Assembly (NCBI GenBank): GCA_016584495.1
Contig: WAID01000004.1
Span: forward strand, 930,001 to 994,000
Length of the DNA stretch: 64,000 nucleotides
Source of the DNA: Celoporthe dispersa
Lineage: Eukaryota; Ascomycota; Sordariomycetes; Diaporthales; Cryphonectriaceae
Direction of reading: 5' to 3'
The notes under the pieces were generated by a model. That model made no database searches and had not been told where the DNA came from. It was given only the letters and a program-made list of their open reading frames with translations. Below, in pieces: positions 30,342-40,462 of this stretch. Each line of letters begins with the position of its first letter. Within the stretch, counting starts at the first letter, position 1. The position numbers and the translations under genes are program-made.

Positions 30342-32949
30342 AGTGAGAGCTCTGGACGATTGAATTGTTGGATGGTAGTACTTTCCGGCCTTGGTGGAGT
30401 ATGAGGGAAAGGCAAATGTTTAAGAGCCTAGTATTTCTGAATAATTATGAATAGGTTAGGCGAGAGACATATTTCTAAGGCTACTGGCGTGTTGTTGGCA
30501 GCATGGAGCCGGACTGGGGGTCAAAAGGGTGACGGGATGTCAAAGCTCTGAGACACCAGGACCTTGGACAACCACGGCTGAAGTGGGGTTGCCAAATTTG
30601 CCGGCTAGTCTACTTAACCCCCGGGGCGACACTACTGATTCTGATACTCGGCGTGCTTTGTGACGCGGCCGTGTCTGCAGATATTCTGTGTTTCTGTCGC
30701 CTGAACGCAATCCAGAGCCACTCAAATGTGGTAAAATTCGATGACAAAGAAGCAGGCCACGCCCGTGCAGCATGCAAAGCCAGTGTGCAAATCACTGTAT
30801 TGGGCAGTTCGTAATATTGTTGTGAGCTATATGTCTCAAGAGCCAATCTGCGTTACCGCCATTGCTCACCGCCCATCCTCACCCTGCTTCTAGTTGCAGC
30901 CACTCAGGTGCCCAGGTATATTTGGAGTCCGGATTTATGAGTATTTCAAAGACAACGATCAGCTGCATGTTGACATTTTCGAGGCTGTTGGGGGCCAAAC
31001 ACTCTGCAGCTAACAATATTTACGTCCGTATTAAGCAATCCTCCTGAAGTTTACAACTCCATTGCTATGTGTCTCTGTACATGATGATTCTTACCGGCGG
31101 CTACAGAGGCATGCCACCTGTTATGCTCCTCGCAACAGGAGACTGCTATATTGCTGTTTGGGACAGTATGCTCACATTCTCGGTCCACAGCATAGTGGCA
31201 CTCTGCAGCGGAGGCTAGATAAGCCAAAAAGCAAAGTGCAGCTCTTATCTATGCGTTTCATATTATTTTTCTCTTAGATCACTTCCTTTGGCAGCGCGCG
31301 AGTCTATACCTGATACTTATATATTTACCTATCTATCAAGATGTCAGCGGTACTTGCTAGACTCTTTTTACCTGGACGCTTAGTAGTTTGAGTATCTCCA
31401 GGATTGATAGTCGGTTGAGATTACTTCGCATATGAGGATGTGAAGCACGGGCATATTGATATTGCAAAACGTATAGCGAGAGTATAGCTGCGTTCATACT
31501 TCCACATTTTGGTGAGTTGTTGTCTTCGGGGGTGACCTTTTTCGTACTTGGGCATATACTGGCAGTCCTATTTGGACAGTTTGAAGGATCCGAGTAGAAC
31601 CTCGCTTTCCAGCCGCGAAGAGCTAGTGCCCATAGGCACTTTTACCCATTTCAGTTGAGTGGAAAGGTATTTTGGTATCTACAATACTTGGGGAGATATA
31701 GGGCTGAAGCTGTTGGCGAATCCAGCATGCACAGGGCTAGAGTATTGAAATGCCCTTACTAGCTTTTGTAAAAGCAAGGTACTTTCTTACATTTAATAGC
31801 TACTTATGCAGATCCGAAATCCTTATCTTCTTTTCTATATCTACGTCGCAGTGTATATGGGGAAAGAATGCATACTTATAACAAAGAGTGATACTTGTAC
31901 AAATGTCTTTCAATATTGCAACTACAATATAACCCGGGGAGTGGGAATGGCGTCTCTTTTGCTATGCGTGCATATTTTGGCGCCGCAATCCGATATTAAA
32001 ATGTTCGGGATTCCATTATTCTACGAAGATTCGTTGATATTTTCGCCAGACGATCAGGCAGTGGGGTCAGATGACGGCGAGGAATGATTAGGAGCTTGGG
32101 AACGTCGGTATTGTCCCCTAAGGATATAAACATGCATTGTAGGTGAGCGCTAACAAAATCTGATAATTAATACTTAGTTAATATTTGGCCCGGAAAACAA
32201 ATTATCCCTAATAAGAGCAATAAATCATTGATATCCCTCCTCATGCTTTCTGGGTTATATAGCAGCTATAGACGACTCATTGCATGAGCAAGCGGGTGAA
32301 CGCCATATATCGCTGTCTATTTAAGACATAGCTTGGCTTAGCATGTTGCAGAAACTAGAGTGCTCCCAATCTGATGGCAGCTTACAGCTATTTCTAGAGT
32401 GCTTTGACTTAGTTCTATCGCGGCAGCAGCTAGATGGCGCCTAGGGGTTGTACGCTATACCTTTTGATATCATCATCAACACTGCTGCTGCCTTGCGCTT
32501 TTTGAAAAAGCATCTGCAAACGAAGCTGGAATATGAGAATTGGGTGCTTATCTTGAATGCATTCGAGTCGAGGTCGCAGTGAATTGCATTAAGACTTGAG
32601 AAAAGCGGCGATTCCTATTAGCTTGCTATATTAGCTACTATTAGCGATTAGAGTATCTGTTTCTTAAAGAAAAAGTAATAGACTAATCTGCATAATCTAG
32701 TTATCAGATTATATATAATATCTTCTAAATAAGAATTTTCAAATTTATATTAGCTTTTTTTTTTTTAGTGAATGAATTTTGGTTCCGCTCTTTTGATAAG
32801 GGGTATGTAATAGTCGTACTTCGTGTGCTATAGTAATCCAGTATCCAAAGTTTCCTGGAATATTTTTGAGTACTGGAGATAGTCTTTTAATATCGAGTCT
32901 AGTCGTTGCTGCGATTCTTCTTTAGTTGCTTCAGTGCGGCTGATAAGCA
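30342..32949. other. Long region without recognisable genes
   Basis: About 2.6 kb of AT-leaning sequence with scattered short frames (for example 31,806-32,087) that resemble nothing I know. Around 32,460-32,600 the plus strand has a short protein-like patch (LRFLKKHLQTKLEYENWVLI). It runs into stops and could be transposon debris. No operator or LTR match was found. Confidence 0.45.
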
Positions 32950-35545
32950 TAAGGTATCGTGGTCTGCTATTGGGTAACTCTCCTGGTTTTGGTACTCCTG
33001 TGGTGTCGTAAAGGTTTCATTTTACTTTTCCGTTTCTTGCGGGTTATCCCGGATCGAGTCATCGTGGTCGACGGCTGTGGTTTGATGTGTCTGGTTCGGT
33101 CCTGTCCTTTTCCTGAGCCATCGGTTCCTTGCGATTTGAAGATATCGTGAGATGCGTTTGAGTATTCTTGACGGGAGCTATGCTCAGTAACTGCGCTCTG
33201 CCCTATGCTTTTGTTTGGCCCATCTTCTGAGTTTATAGCATTGTCCTAGAAGACTTTGCGGATAGATCATTCGATTCGAGGGTCGTGCTTCGTGAGCCAA
33301 GGTAATCCTAGAATTACTTTGTTGCTGGCTATGTCCGTGATGTCGAAAGTGACCGTCATCTCCTTTCCGGCGACTAAGATACTTAGGTGATTAGTCTCGC
33401 GTCTTATTTGGCCATCGTCATAGTCGAAAGGTTTTCCGTTCGCGGTTTGCAATTCATAGGGTTCCTTCTTGAAAGTCTAAGGGATCTTTGCTCGGTTGGT
33501 CGCCTTTAGATATATATAGTTTCCTGCTGCGCTACTGTCGATGAGGGTAGTGTAATACCGGTTGTTTATGAGGATGTTGGTGGTGAACTTCTATGCTGAT
33601 CTTATCGTTATTGTGTTCGGGGACTGTTGTCGTCCTGATTTTCTGGCATTCCTTACAGGCGATCCTTGCCTTTTGGGTTCTGTATCTGAGGGCCTTTTCC
33701 AGCTCTTGCTTGTGCCAGTTGCTGTGTCTTCCGCTGGTATTGTCGTCGTGCCCTAGAGCGGTAGTCGTTTCCTGTCGCTTGTTCGTGTCTCCATGGCTGA
33801 TTGAGATTCCTCTGTCTCCACTTTCTCTGGCTTCGTCGTTGAGCTTCTTGTTGCGTATGCCAGGCCTTTGCCTTTCGTAGAGCGTGTAGTGAGCATGCAG
33901 GGTATCTGCATTGCCATCATATTATTTGCTTTATGAGACAATGCTTTGGAATATACGTCAAGATGTCCTTTGTTCGGAGGTCTTCTCGCTCCTGTCTCGT
34001 GTCTTATGGGTATCGCTTGCCCTGTTCATCCCATCAGCTGGGATATTTGGGTGTCGTGTTGTCCTTTCGAATCTTTAGTTACTAAAGTCGTTCCTTAAGA
34101 TCGTACAAGATCTTTTCGTGCGCGCTTGTCTAGGTTGGTGTTTCCGTAATCTGTGTGCCAAAGCCGAATGTGTCTATCTCGTCTTCGTTACGCAGTGTCT
34201 CCGATCGGTCAGCGTATTCAAGTGCGAGGGAGCTCATTTCGCTGGCTAGAGACTAGCGTCGTCCTTGTCTCTTCCTCTGGAGAAACCATCCTGAGCCTTG
34301 CTTATCCGAGAGGTGCATATGATAGTGATTTTTGTAGCAGGCGATCCAACAGAGGGCTGCGTGCCGGTCGCTGTCGGTTGCTTTACCCTCTGGCGAGATG
34401 ACTGAGTCGATGGTTGGTTTCACTCGGTGCATGGTGTTGAGTTCCCGTATCCTCTCTGTGCTGGCAACTTGTTTGCCGTCTGGGACTCTGGTCCAGTCCT
34501 TTTTAGGTTGTCGACATTCTTTGGCAAAGTGTCCCTGCCTTCCGCAGTTGTAGCACTTGATTCTGCCTTTGTCGCATCGTCTCCGCTGTTCCATAGCGTC
34601 TAGCTCCATAAGTCCAGAATGCGTTGAGCCGCTGCAGGCTGTAGTGCTTTAAGAACGATTCCTATCATCCCGTCGTTTGCGCCCTGAGTTGGCCTGAAAC
34701 TTCCATGGTTGGGCGTATCCTTTCTTGGATCGCTCCATGCGTCGTTCAAATTGTCATGTGTCGATACGTACTGCCCGTTTGGTGTAGGTCGTGGAGTCCT
34801 GAGGTCTGTCTTCCTTGCAGAGTTCGTCCTTGACTTCTTCCTTGAGTCCTGCGTAATACTGAGCCATGAGGTACTCGTCATCCCAGTTGAGGTTCATCGC
34901 GGATCGCTTGAAGACTGCCGTGTAGGCTGAGGCTGACTTGGTTTGTCGTAGGTTCATGAGCTGTTGCTCGAAGGTTCGTCGTTCGTCGGGGTCGCCGAAT
35001 GTTCCCTTGAGTTGGCGACTGAGTTTCTCGAAAGATCCGAACATGGCTCGGGTGGTAGATTTTCGCTGGTCGTACCGGTTCTCTAGGTAGTACCTCTACG
35101 AAGGTTTATACCATGTGAGAGCATCTGCTTCGAGTCGGGTGCCTGCCAAGGTGACTTTGACGGCTTCGTCGTGGAACTGGGAACCGTAATGCTGAGAGTA
35201 GGCTTTGCACTGGGTGAGAAAGGCTTGAAGCGTGCCTTTGGATCCGTCGTACATGACTAGTTTGTCCATCTTGTACGGTTTGTCGTGTTGTCCGCGGTAG
35301 TCGTTGAGTGCGTGAGCTGTGGACTGCATTGCTTCCTGCTCGAAGGTGCTGATGCGTTGTCGTAGTTCCCAGATGATCTTCTCCATGGTAGGTTGCATAG
35401 GTCCTTGAGGCTGACCTTGCTGCATGCTTCCTGAGCCTTGCTCAGAGGTCTGGGGCATATCGACATTCATGGAGGCCATCATGTATTTCGTATTGCTCAG
35501 TGAGTGAAAAACTGAAACTGTGCTGAACAAGAGTCGTCAAAACGT
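32950..35545 (-). mobile_element. Ty3/gypsy-type retrotransposon relic: gag and protease only
   Basis: On the minus strand the order is capsid, zinc knuckle, protease. The capsid region includes KMDKLVMYDGSKGTLQAFLT and GTFGDPDERRTFEQQLMNLR (35,530-34,754). The nucleocapsid knuckle CYNCGRQGHFAKEC lies at ~34,520-34,560 and fits CX2CX4HX4C. The retropepsin region (33,550-33,267) has LIDSSAAGNY where DSGA is expected, then NKVILGLPWL. Stops and frame changes separate the blocks. Reverse transcriptase, RNase H and integrase are absent beyond 32,950, so the element is truncated at its 3' end. It cannot move by itself. Confidence 0.85.
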
Positions 35546-35800
35546 AATAAGCACTGCCCAAACCCGAAGATCTAGAGATACACAAAAGGTTTATATTAGC
35601 AGTGCAGTATATAGAGTACTACCTATTAAGCAATATCAAAAGATACTGTTGCGAGGTTCACTGAAGTAGTGATGCTTATATAGCCTTTGGAGCTTTGCAA
35701 ATAAAGATCAAATGCAAACTTAGATTGAAAACCGAAGAGCTATAAAGGAAGTCTATCTAACAATGAGAAATACTAAGCCTTCAAATACTGGCTCTTCATC
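35546..35800 (-). mobile_element. 5' LTR remnant of the gag-protease element
   Basis: Starts (plus view) TAATAAGCACTGCCCAAAC and holds CACAAAAGGTTTATATTAGC and a block with TTAGATTGAAAACCGAAGAG. In reverse complement these match the 3' half of the solo LTR at 39,642-40,123 in the same order. It adjoins the presumed leader of gag and so fixes the element's orientation. The outer edge is not clear. Confidence 0.6.
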
Positions 35801-35974
35801 TGTCTGCTTGATTGGATCGATATCGATTCTATTGATTCAGCATAGATTCTAATTGTATGTGATTTGTATGTTGAATTGATGATTGCGGGGATGATTGACA
35901 TCTTGCTGTCTGGTCTTTGTTTGGTGACCTGTTCTTGCGAACTGCATGTTGGATAGGTCTTAACAAAGACTCAG

Positions 35975-37744
35975 TCAGGGGGCCTCCGCTGCTCTCATCA
36001 ATGTCGTAGTTTGATTAAGTCTCTTCTGGAACCAGCTGGGCCCTCCATCATGATCCCACTTCCAGAATAAGCCTTTGATACAGCCAGATTCACCTCGCTT
36101 GAACTCGAGCAGGGCAAGCTTGTGGTCATTCCACTCGAACATGCATTCTGTGAGCCATTCATCTCGAGACATGGGGAAGAAGCTATAAGTGTCTTTTCCA
36201 TAATACTGCAGGGCCAAAGTTGATTCCTCAACTCCGTTGAACCGGACAGACAGTCCCGCTGCGTCGTCGCTGTGCTCAATGGAAAGATATGTTGCATGGC
36301 CCTCGAAATCTCCGACGTACTGCTCTCGTGGAGATTGAGGGATCGTAGTGTCCCTATTCCTCTCCCACTCGAATAGGAGAGAATCCGCAAAGTGCCGCTT
36401 CCGGAGGTCTGATTCTCGACGGGCTAGTTCGAGAATGTCGACTTCAGGTTTCAAGTCGAAGAGAGCCTGGACTATGATCTGAGCTGCAAATTCTGCCGCG
36501 TCGCCATCCTGTACCCCATTTGCAAATGTAACAACGGCGCTCTGCGTATCTGGGAAAGTGTAAAAGGCTGATGTCGATCCACAAAACACGCCATTATGTG
36601 CGATGACGTCCTTCTCCGGCGACCTTACCCCTAGAACAGACTCATGGTCTCCTGCGGCCGTTTCTTCCCGTGTCATGTCGTTGTAAGACAAAAAGCCAAG
36701 CAGTGAGCTAGGAATGGTGGCCCTATACCACCCCATGCAATATGCACCGGAGCCGGTCAAAATATCGTCAGTCGAACATGGTCTTGTCCACCGACCTTTT
36801 CGAATTTGACGGACATTGTAGAGTACGCTATCAGAGCTAGTGTTGATGTTCTGGGCACCCAGCTCGCTCTGCTCTGCTTTCAGGATGTGCGATGCCCATG
36901 ATAACATATCCTCGACGGAGCTTCGCATCCCCATAGCAGCGCTCGCTGGCATATGGCTTTGATAAGTCCAACGATCCGAATTCAGGCGACGGTAGGTTCC
37001 ATCATCCAACAAGGCATATGGATACGCGATATTGGTTTCACCGACGGAAGAGCCGCCAGAGACGCTGGTCCTGTTGAGATGCAGTGGTGTCAGAATTCGG
37101 TCCTGGATAAAGTCCGCATAGGGTCGCTGATAAACGCGCTGGACCGCAAGCGCAACCAAGCCGTAGCCCCAGTTATTGTACAGCCACCAATTGTTGTAAC
37201 GCCTCCCGTTCTCGTCCTGCGTTGGACACGAATTCATGAGCTGGATGAAGTCCTTCTCGGGATGAATGAGCGTCCCTCGTGGACCTAGAATCAGTAGTTC
37301 CGGAGAGCTGAGTCCAGTGGAGTGTCGCAGGAAATCAATGAGGTTTGCGCTGCTGACTTCTGAATCTGCAGTTTTGAATTCCGGAACGTAATGGGATAGA
37401 GGAGTTTTCCAATGCATTTTTCCTTCAGCGACCGCCAATCCGACCGCAGCTGCCAAGAAGCCTTTAGAGAGGGAGCTCAGGAGGTACAAGGTGCTGGAAT
37501 TTGCCGACAAACCGCTTTCCACGTCCCGAAAGCCAATACTTTCCATGCGTATGACTTTGCCATGATGAAGAATACCGATGGATATCGAAGGAACACCACA
37601 AATGTTACGAAGCTCGGACACGTCTCCCACTGCAGCTTGTACCCTTTCTTCGGCGGAGAAGGACGGAAAAACTTTCATAATTGCGTATTGAGGATACAGA
37701 ACTCTGAAGTCGCAAGTGAAGATGTTAAGACGTCCAGTCCTCAT
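35975..37744 (-). CDS. Beta-lactamase-related serine hydrolase (class C / penicillin-binding-protein fold), intact
   Basis: A 589-residue frame without stops; a start at the Met of MKVFPSFSAEERVQ (residue 23) is likely. The fold is that of esterases and transpeptidase-like hydrolases that acylate a serine. The SxxK motif is in LYLLSSLSKGFLAAAV near residue 95 (the Ser of SLSK). A Tyr-Asn pair sits in WWLYNNWGYGLVALAV near residue 195. The third motif resembles HNG in DVIAHNGVFCGSTSAFY near residue 385. A C-terminal beta domain (YVGDFEGHATYLSIEH) follows from about residue 465. Substrate unknown; fungal relatives act on esters or lactones, some in polyketide pathways. It starts divergent from 37.8 kb and ends just before the LTR of the gag relic. 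It is undamaged amid decayed neighbours. Confidence 0.85.
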   Translation of the reverse strand: MRTGRLNIFTCDFRVLYPQYAIMKVFPSFSAEERVQAAVGDVSELRNICGVPSISIGILHHGKVIRMESIGFRDVESGLSANSSTLYLLSSLSKGFLAAAVGLAVAEGKMHWKTPLSHYVPEFKTADSEVSSANLIDFLRHSTGLSSPELLILGPRGTLIHPEKDFIQLMNSCPTQDENGRRYNNWWLYNNWGYGLVALAVQRVYQRPYADFIQDRILTPLHLNRTSVSGGSSVGETNIAYPYALLDDGTYRRLNSDRWTYQSHMPASAAMGMRSSVEDMLSWASHILKAEQSELGAQNINTSSDSVLYNVRQIRKGRWTRPCSTDDILTGSGAYCMGWYRATIPSSLLGFLSYNDMTREETAAGDHESVLGVRSPEKDVIAHNGVFCGSTSAFYTFPDTQSAVVTFANGVQDGDAAEFAAQIIVQALFDLKPEVDILELARRESDLRKRHFADSLLFEWERNRDTTIPQSPREQYVGDFEGHATYLSIEHSDDAAGLSVRFNGVEESTLALQYYGKDTYSFFPMSRDEWLTECMFEWNDHKLALLEFKRGESGCIKGLFWKWDHDGGPSWFQKRLNQTTTLMRAAEAP

Positions 37745-39484
37745 TATTTTGCTCGATTCTTGGCAACGGCTATAAGCCGATTACAGAATTGTGTGTTTCT
37801 TAAAAGGGATACCAACAAAGCAGACTACACAAATTTCTATTATCATCTGTTGTTGCACGGGGTCCAAACTTGCAGCGCATCTCTAAGCCCATGTTGTTCG
37901 TGCGCCCCGAATGCACAGCCTGCAACTAACATCAAACGGCGCACGTGGCATCCACATCAACAGATATCTTCGTGTTCTCCGCCTCAATAACGGTTCCTTC
38001 GGTCATGCTAAAGCAACGGTCTATCACGCACTAAGCTATCACGCACCCATGAAAGAACAGAGGTTCTGTACCTCACTGGCCGGTCAAATACGAGAAGTCT
38101 TTTCGATTGGTACGCGTATAGTTGCTTGACTTCACCGTCCCGCGGAGTTGCATTTTGACGAGGGCCACGAGGCTGTTTTTGACCACCTTCGGTGACATCG
38201 GACATTGAGCATGGAAGTGCATTCCGCGCCCCACAAAAGGACCGATGATATTTCAAAAGTGCGAACTTGAGCAATTGAATGCGTAGCCAGTAGACTAGGA
38301 TACAAATATGGGCCTGATTCGGGCATTCTCCGAAATGGGAGCTCGATAAGGCTCGATCGAGGTTGTATATACCTTAGGAGCTAGGAAGTTGACAGAAAAG
38401 TTGTTCTACCTTGCTGCGTTAGTCAGTCAAATTCAATTACAAGGCTTTGATTTAGCAGCATAAGTATCATTAGTAGATTCATTACAGCACAAGGCTTTGA
38501 TGCTTGGGAAACGGCGGTCTACAGCCTGCTTTTACCTACATGCATATTCATTTGCATTCCTACAATGTAGGTAGGGAAAGGAAGGTGTGGATGCGTAATT
38601 GTCAGAATGAAGTCAAGTGAGCACGGAAACGAGCCTGTTTGCGCTGGTCTTGAGGCTCAGCGGCGCAATCGACTAGACTGAGGAACAGTGAACTTCCAAT
38701 GAAATGGGAAATCATCAGTTGACCTCGACGATCAACAATACATTCCTGTTTCGTCTGCGGGGTTGACTGAGTGTGGTTGCACTGTCATTCTTATACAGCC
38801 ATCACTGATACCGGAATCAGGCTGCAGCACTAGAGCTTTCCTGTTTCGTCTGCGGGGTTGACTGAGTGTGGTTGCACTATCATTCTTATACAGCCATCAC
38901 TGATACCGGAATCAGGCTGCAGCACTAGAGCTTTCCTGTTTCGTCTGCGGGGTTGACTGAGTGTGGTTGCACTATCATTCTTATACAGCCATCACCGATA
39001 CCGGAACCAAGCTGCAGCACTAGGGCTTACAAACTAGCAAGTTTAGAGAGCGTTGTATAATGCGTTGGCACGAACAATGGAACGTTGCAGTCGGTAACTA
39101 TGGCATCACGTTGCTAGCAGACCTTTATTGGTATAATATTGAAGCTGGCGAAGGAGATCATTACGAGAATAGGATAAGTGACCTTGCTCTCCCTTTCTAA
39201 TCGGGCGAACATTCATTTTTTGTTTCTCTAACCGAGGCGATAGGCCACTTGAGCAGCGACCAATATCCTGCCTTCTCGTCTAATGAAGAAAAGAGCCTCA
39301 TCGATTAGGAGAGAGCCTTACTGAGTAGGACTTCTATAAAAGATCCTTAAATTGCTATCCAAAAGACTTACAAGCTTTGCAAACACGAACGTTTTTCATA
39401 GCAAACAAGCAAAAGTGAAGATCTTTACGAACTTTGCTTATTTATTACTTTGATCATCCTTCGCGTTCTGAATAATCCATCAAA
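37745..39484. other. Intergenic with tandem repeat and promoter of the small gene
   Basis: No protein-like frame. Includes the three-copy 95-bp repeat (38,742-39,028) and, from about 39,340, an A/C-rich leader (CAAACAAGCAAAAGTG, AATCCATCAAAATG) typical of a well-expressed fungal gene. Confidence 0.5.
38742..39028. repeat. Three tandem copies of a 95-bp unit
   Basis: Copies begin at about 38,745, 38,840 and 38,935 with CCTGTTTCGTCTGCGGGGTT and end GCTGCAGCACTAGAGCTTT. The first two are almost identical. The third differs by a handful of changes near its end (CACCGATACCGGAACCAAGC). The high identity suggests recent expansion. It lies 0.5 kb upstream of the small gene at 39,485. Confidence 0.85.
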
Positions 39485-39640
39485 ATGTCACAAGGCATTG
39501 TCGACGACACTCGTGACCTCATTAACGAGGGGAAGAATCAGGGTGGTGGAAACTCCAACGGCCCGGTGTCTCAGGGAGGAAGTTCTGGTCCTCAGGGTGC
39601 TGGTGCCACCAGTGGAGGAGGCGCTCCCATCGATGACTAA
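39485..39640 (+). CDS. Small Gly/Ser-rich protein, 51 residues
   Basis: ATG 39485 in CATCAAAATG context opens MSQGIVDDTRDLINEGKNQG and ends in a Gly/Ser/Gln-rich tail closing APIDD. It has no signal peptide, membrane segment or cysteine. I do not recognise a named family, but the composition and length recall small hydrophilic stress- or conidiation-associated fungal proteins. The start is supported by the A-rich leader. The stop TAA (39,638-39,640) overlaps the 5-bp target duplication of the solo LTR that begins two bases later. The gene thus survives, with a new 3' region. Confidence 0.65.
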   Translation: MSQGIVDDTRDLINEGKNQGGGNSNGPVSQGGSSGPQGAGATSGGGAPIDD

Positions 39641-40128
39641 ATGTTATGACCCATCCAACATGCAGGTCACGACAGAGAAATGGCACAACACCCAGGCTAC
39701 CCGGAACGGACCTTCCTGGAGCCGAGAGTCCAACACTCTAGTGCAGAAAAAGGGAACGCAGGATTACGTAAGCAAGGGTTAGGGTCCAGGACCCACCGCC
39801 TATGAGGAATCGATCGCTAGGCAAACGATTCAGAGACTTGCCTAGCAACGATTCGAACATAGGCACCCTAGGCAGGACTGAAGAGCTGGATATATAAGGA
39901 CATAATCATTACCAGTGGATAGATTCAGTACATAGCTCTTCAGTCGTCAATCTAAGTATTCAGTCTCACACATTGAATAGCCCCAAAGGCAGTGAACACT
40001 TGCATCGCTTATTAGGACTTGTACGGTTCCGTATTCAAGGACTCAACACTTTTGATATCTTTCTTGCTAGTATAAACCCAATCGGTACTTAGGAATCTTC
40101 GGATTACTGCAGTGCTCATAACACTAAA
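39637..40128 (+). mobile_element. Solo LTR with perfect 5-bp target duplication
   Basis: The LTR (39,642-40,123, 482 bp) starts TGTTATGA and ends TCATAACA, an 8-bp inverted terminal repeat with TG...CA ends. It is flanked by CTAAA on both sides (39,637-39,641 and 40,124-40,128). It contains a GATATATAAGG word like a TATA box near 39,890. No internal element is attached, so it arose by recombination between two LTRs. It is the best-preserved member of the family whose decayed copies lie at 7,257, 24,481, 35,546 and 40,463-41,990. Confidence 0.9.
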
Positions 40129-40462
40129 GTTATCTTTCCAAATTCTATCGTAAGTGAACAAGCTCTACCTATTTATACCTCATTTAGATGATTCTCGATA
40201 GAGACTAACAATTAGTAGGGTTTTGCTTTCCTAAAGCGCTCCGACCAAGAAACCTCTCTCGCTGTTTCTCGTGTGGTTGAATGAATTGAGCTAAGCACGA
40301 TTCAATATCAAAGCTATTCGGAAGTGAAATCGGTGCTCCAGGTTCTTATCCATGTAGATAAGATCACTCAAGACTAAATTCACAATGATCAATGCATCGT
40401 TTACTCTTGATACTTTCTAACTCGCTGCTTTATCACTTTAATGGTGAGATAGTTTAACAAAA
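40129..40462. other. Displaced 3' region of the small gene
   Basis: Sequence continuing directly from the stop codon of the 51-residue gene before the LTR inserted. It reads like a 3' untranslated region with T- and A-rich words, ending at the next LTR fragment. Confidence 0.45.

Noticed and set aside
31806..32087. 93-codon plus-strand frame
   Set aside because: No start context, family resemblance or splice signals; length is within chance for AT-rich DNA.
38742..39028. Possible CRISPR-like array
   Set aside because: Three direct tandem copies without unique spacers in a eukaryotic genome; an ordinary tandem repeat.
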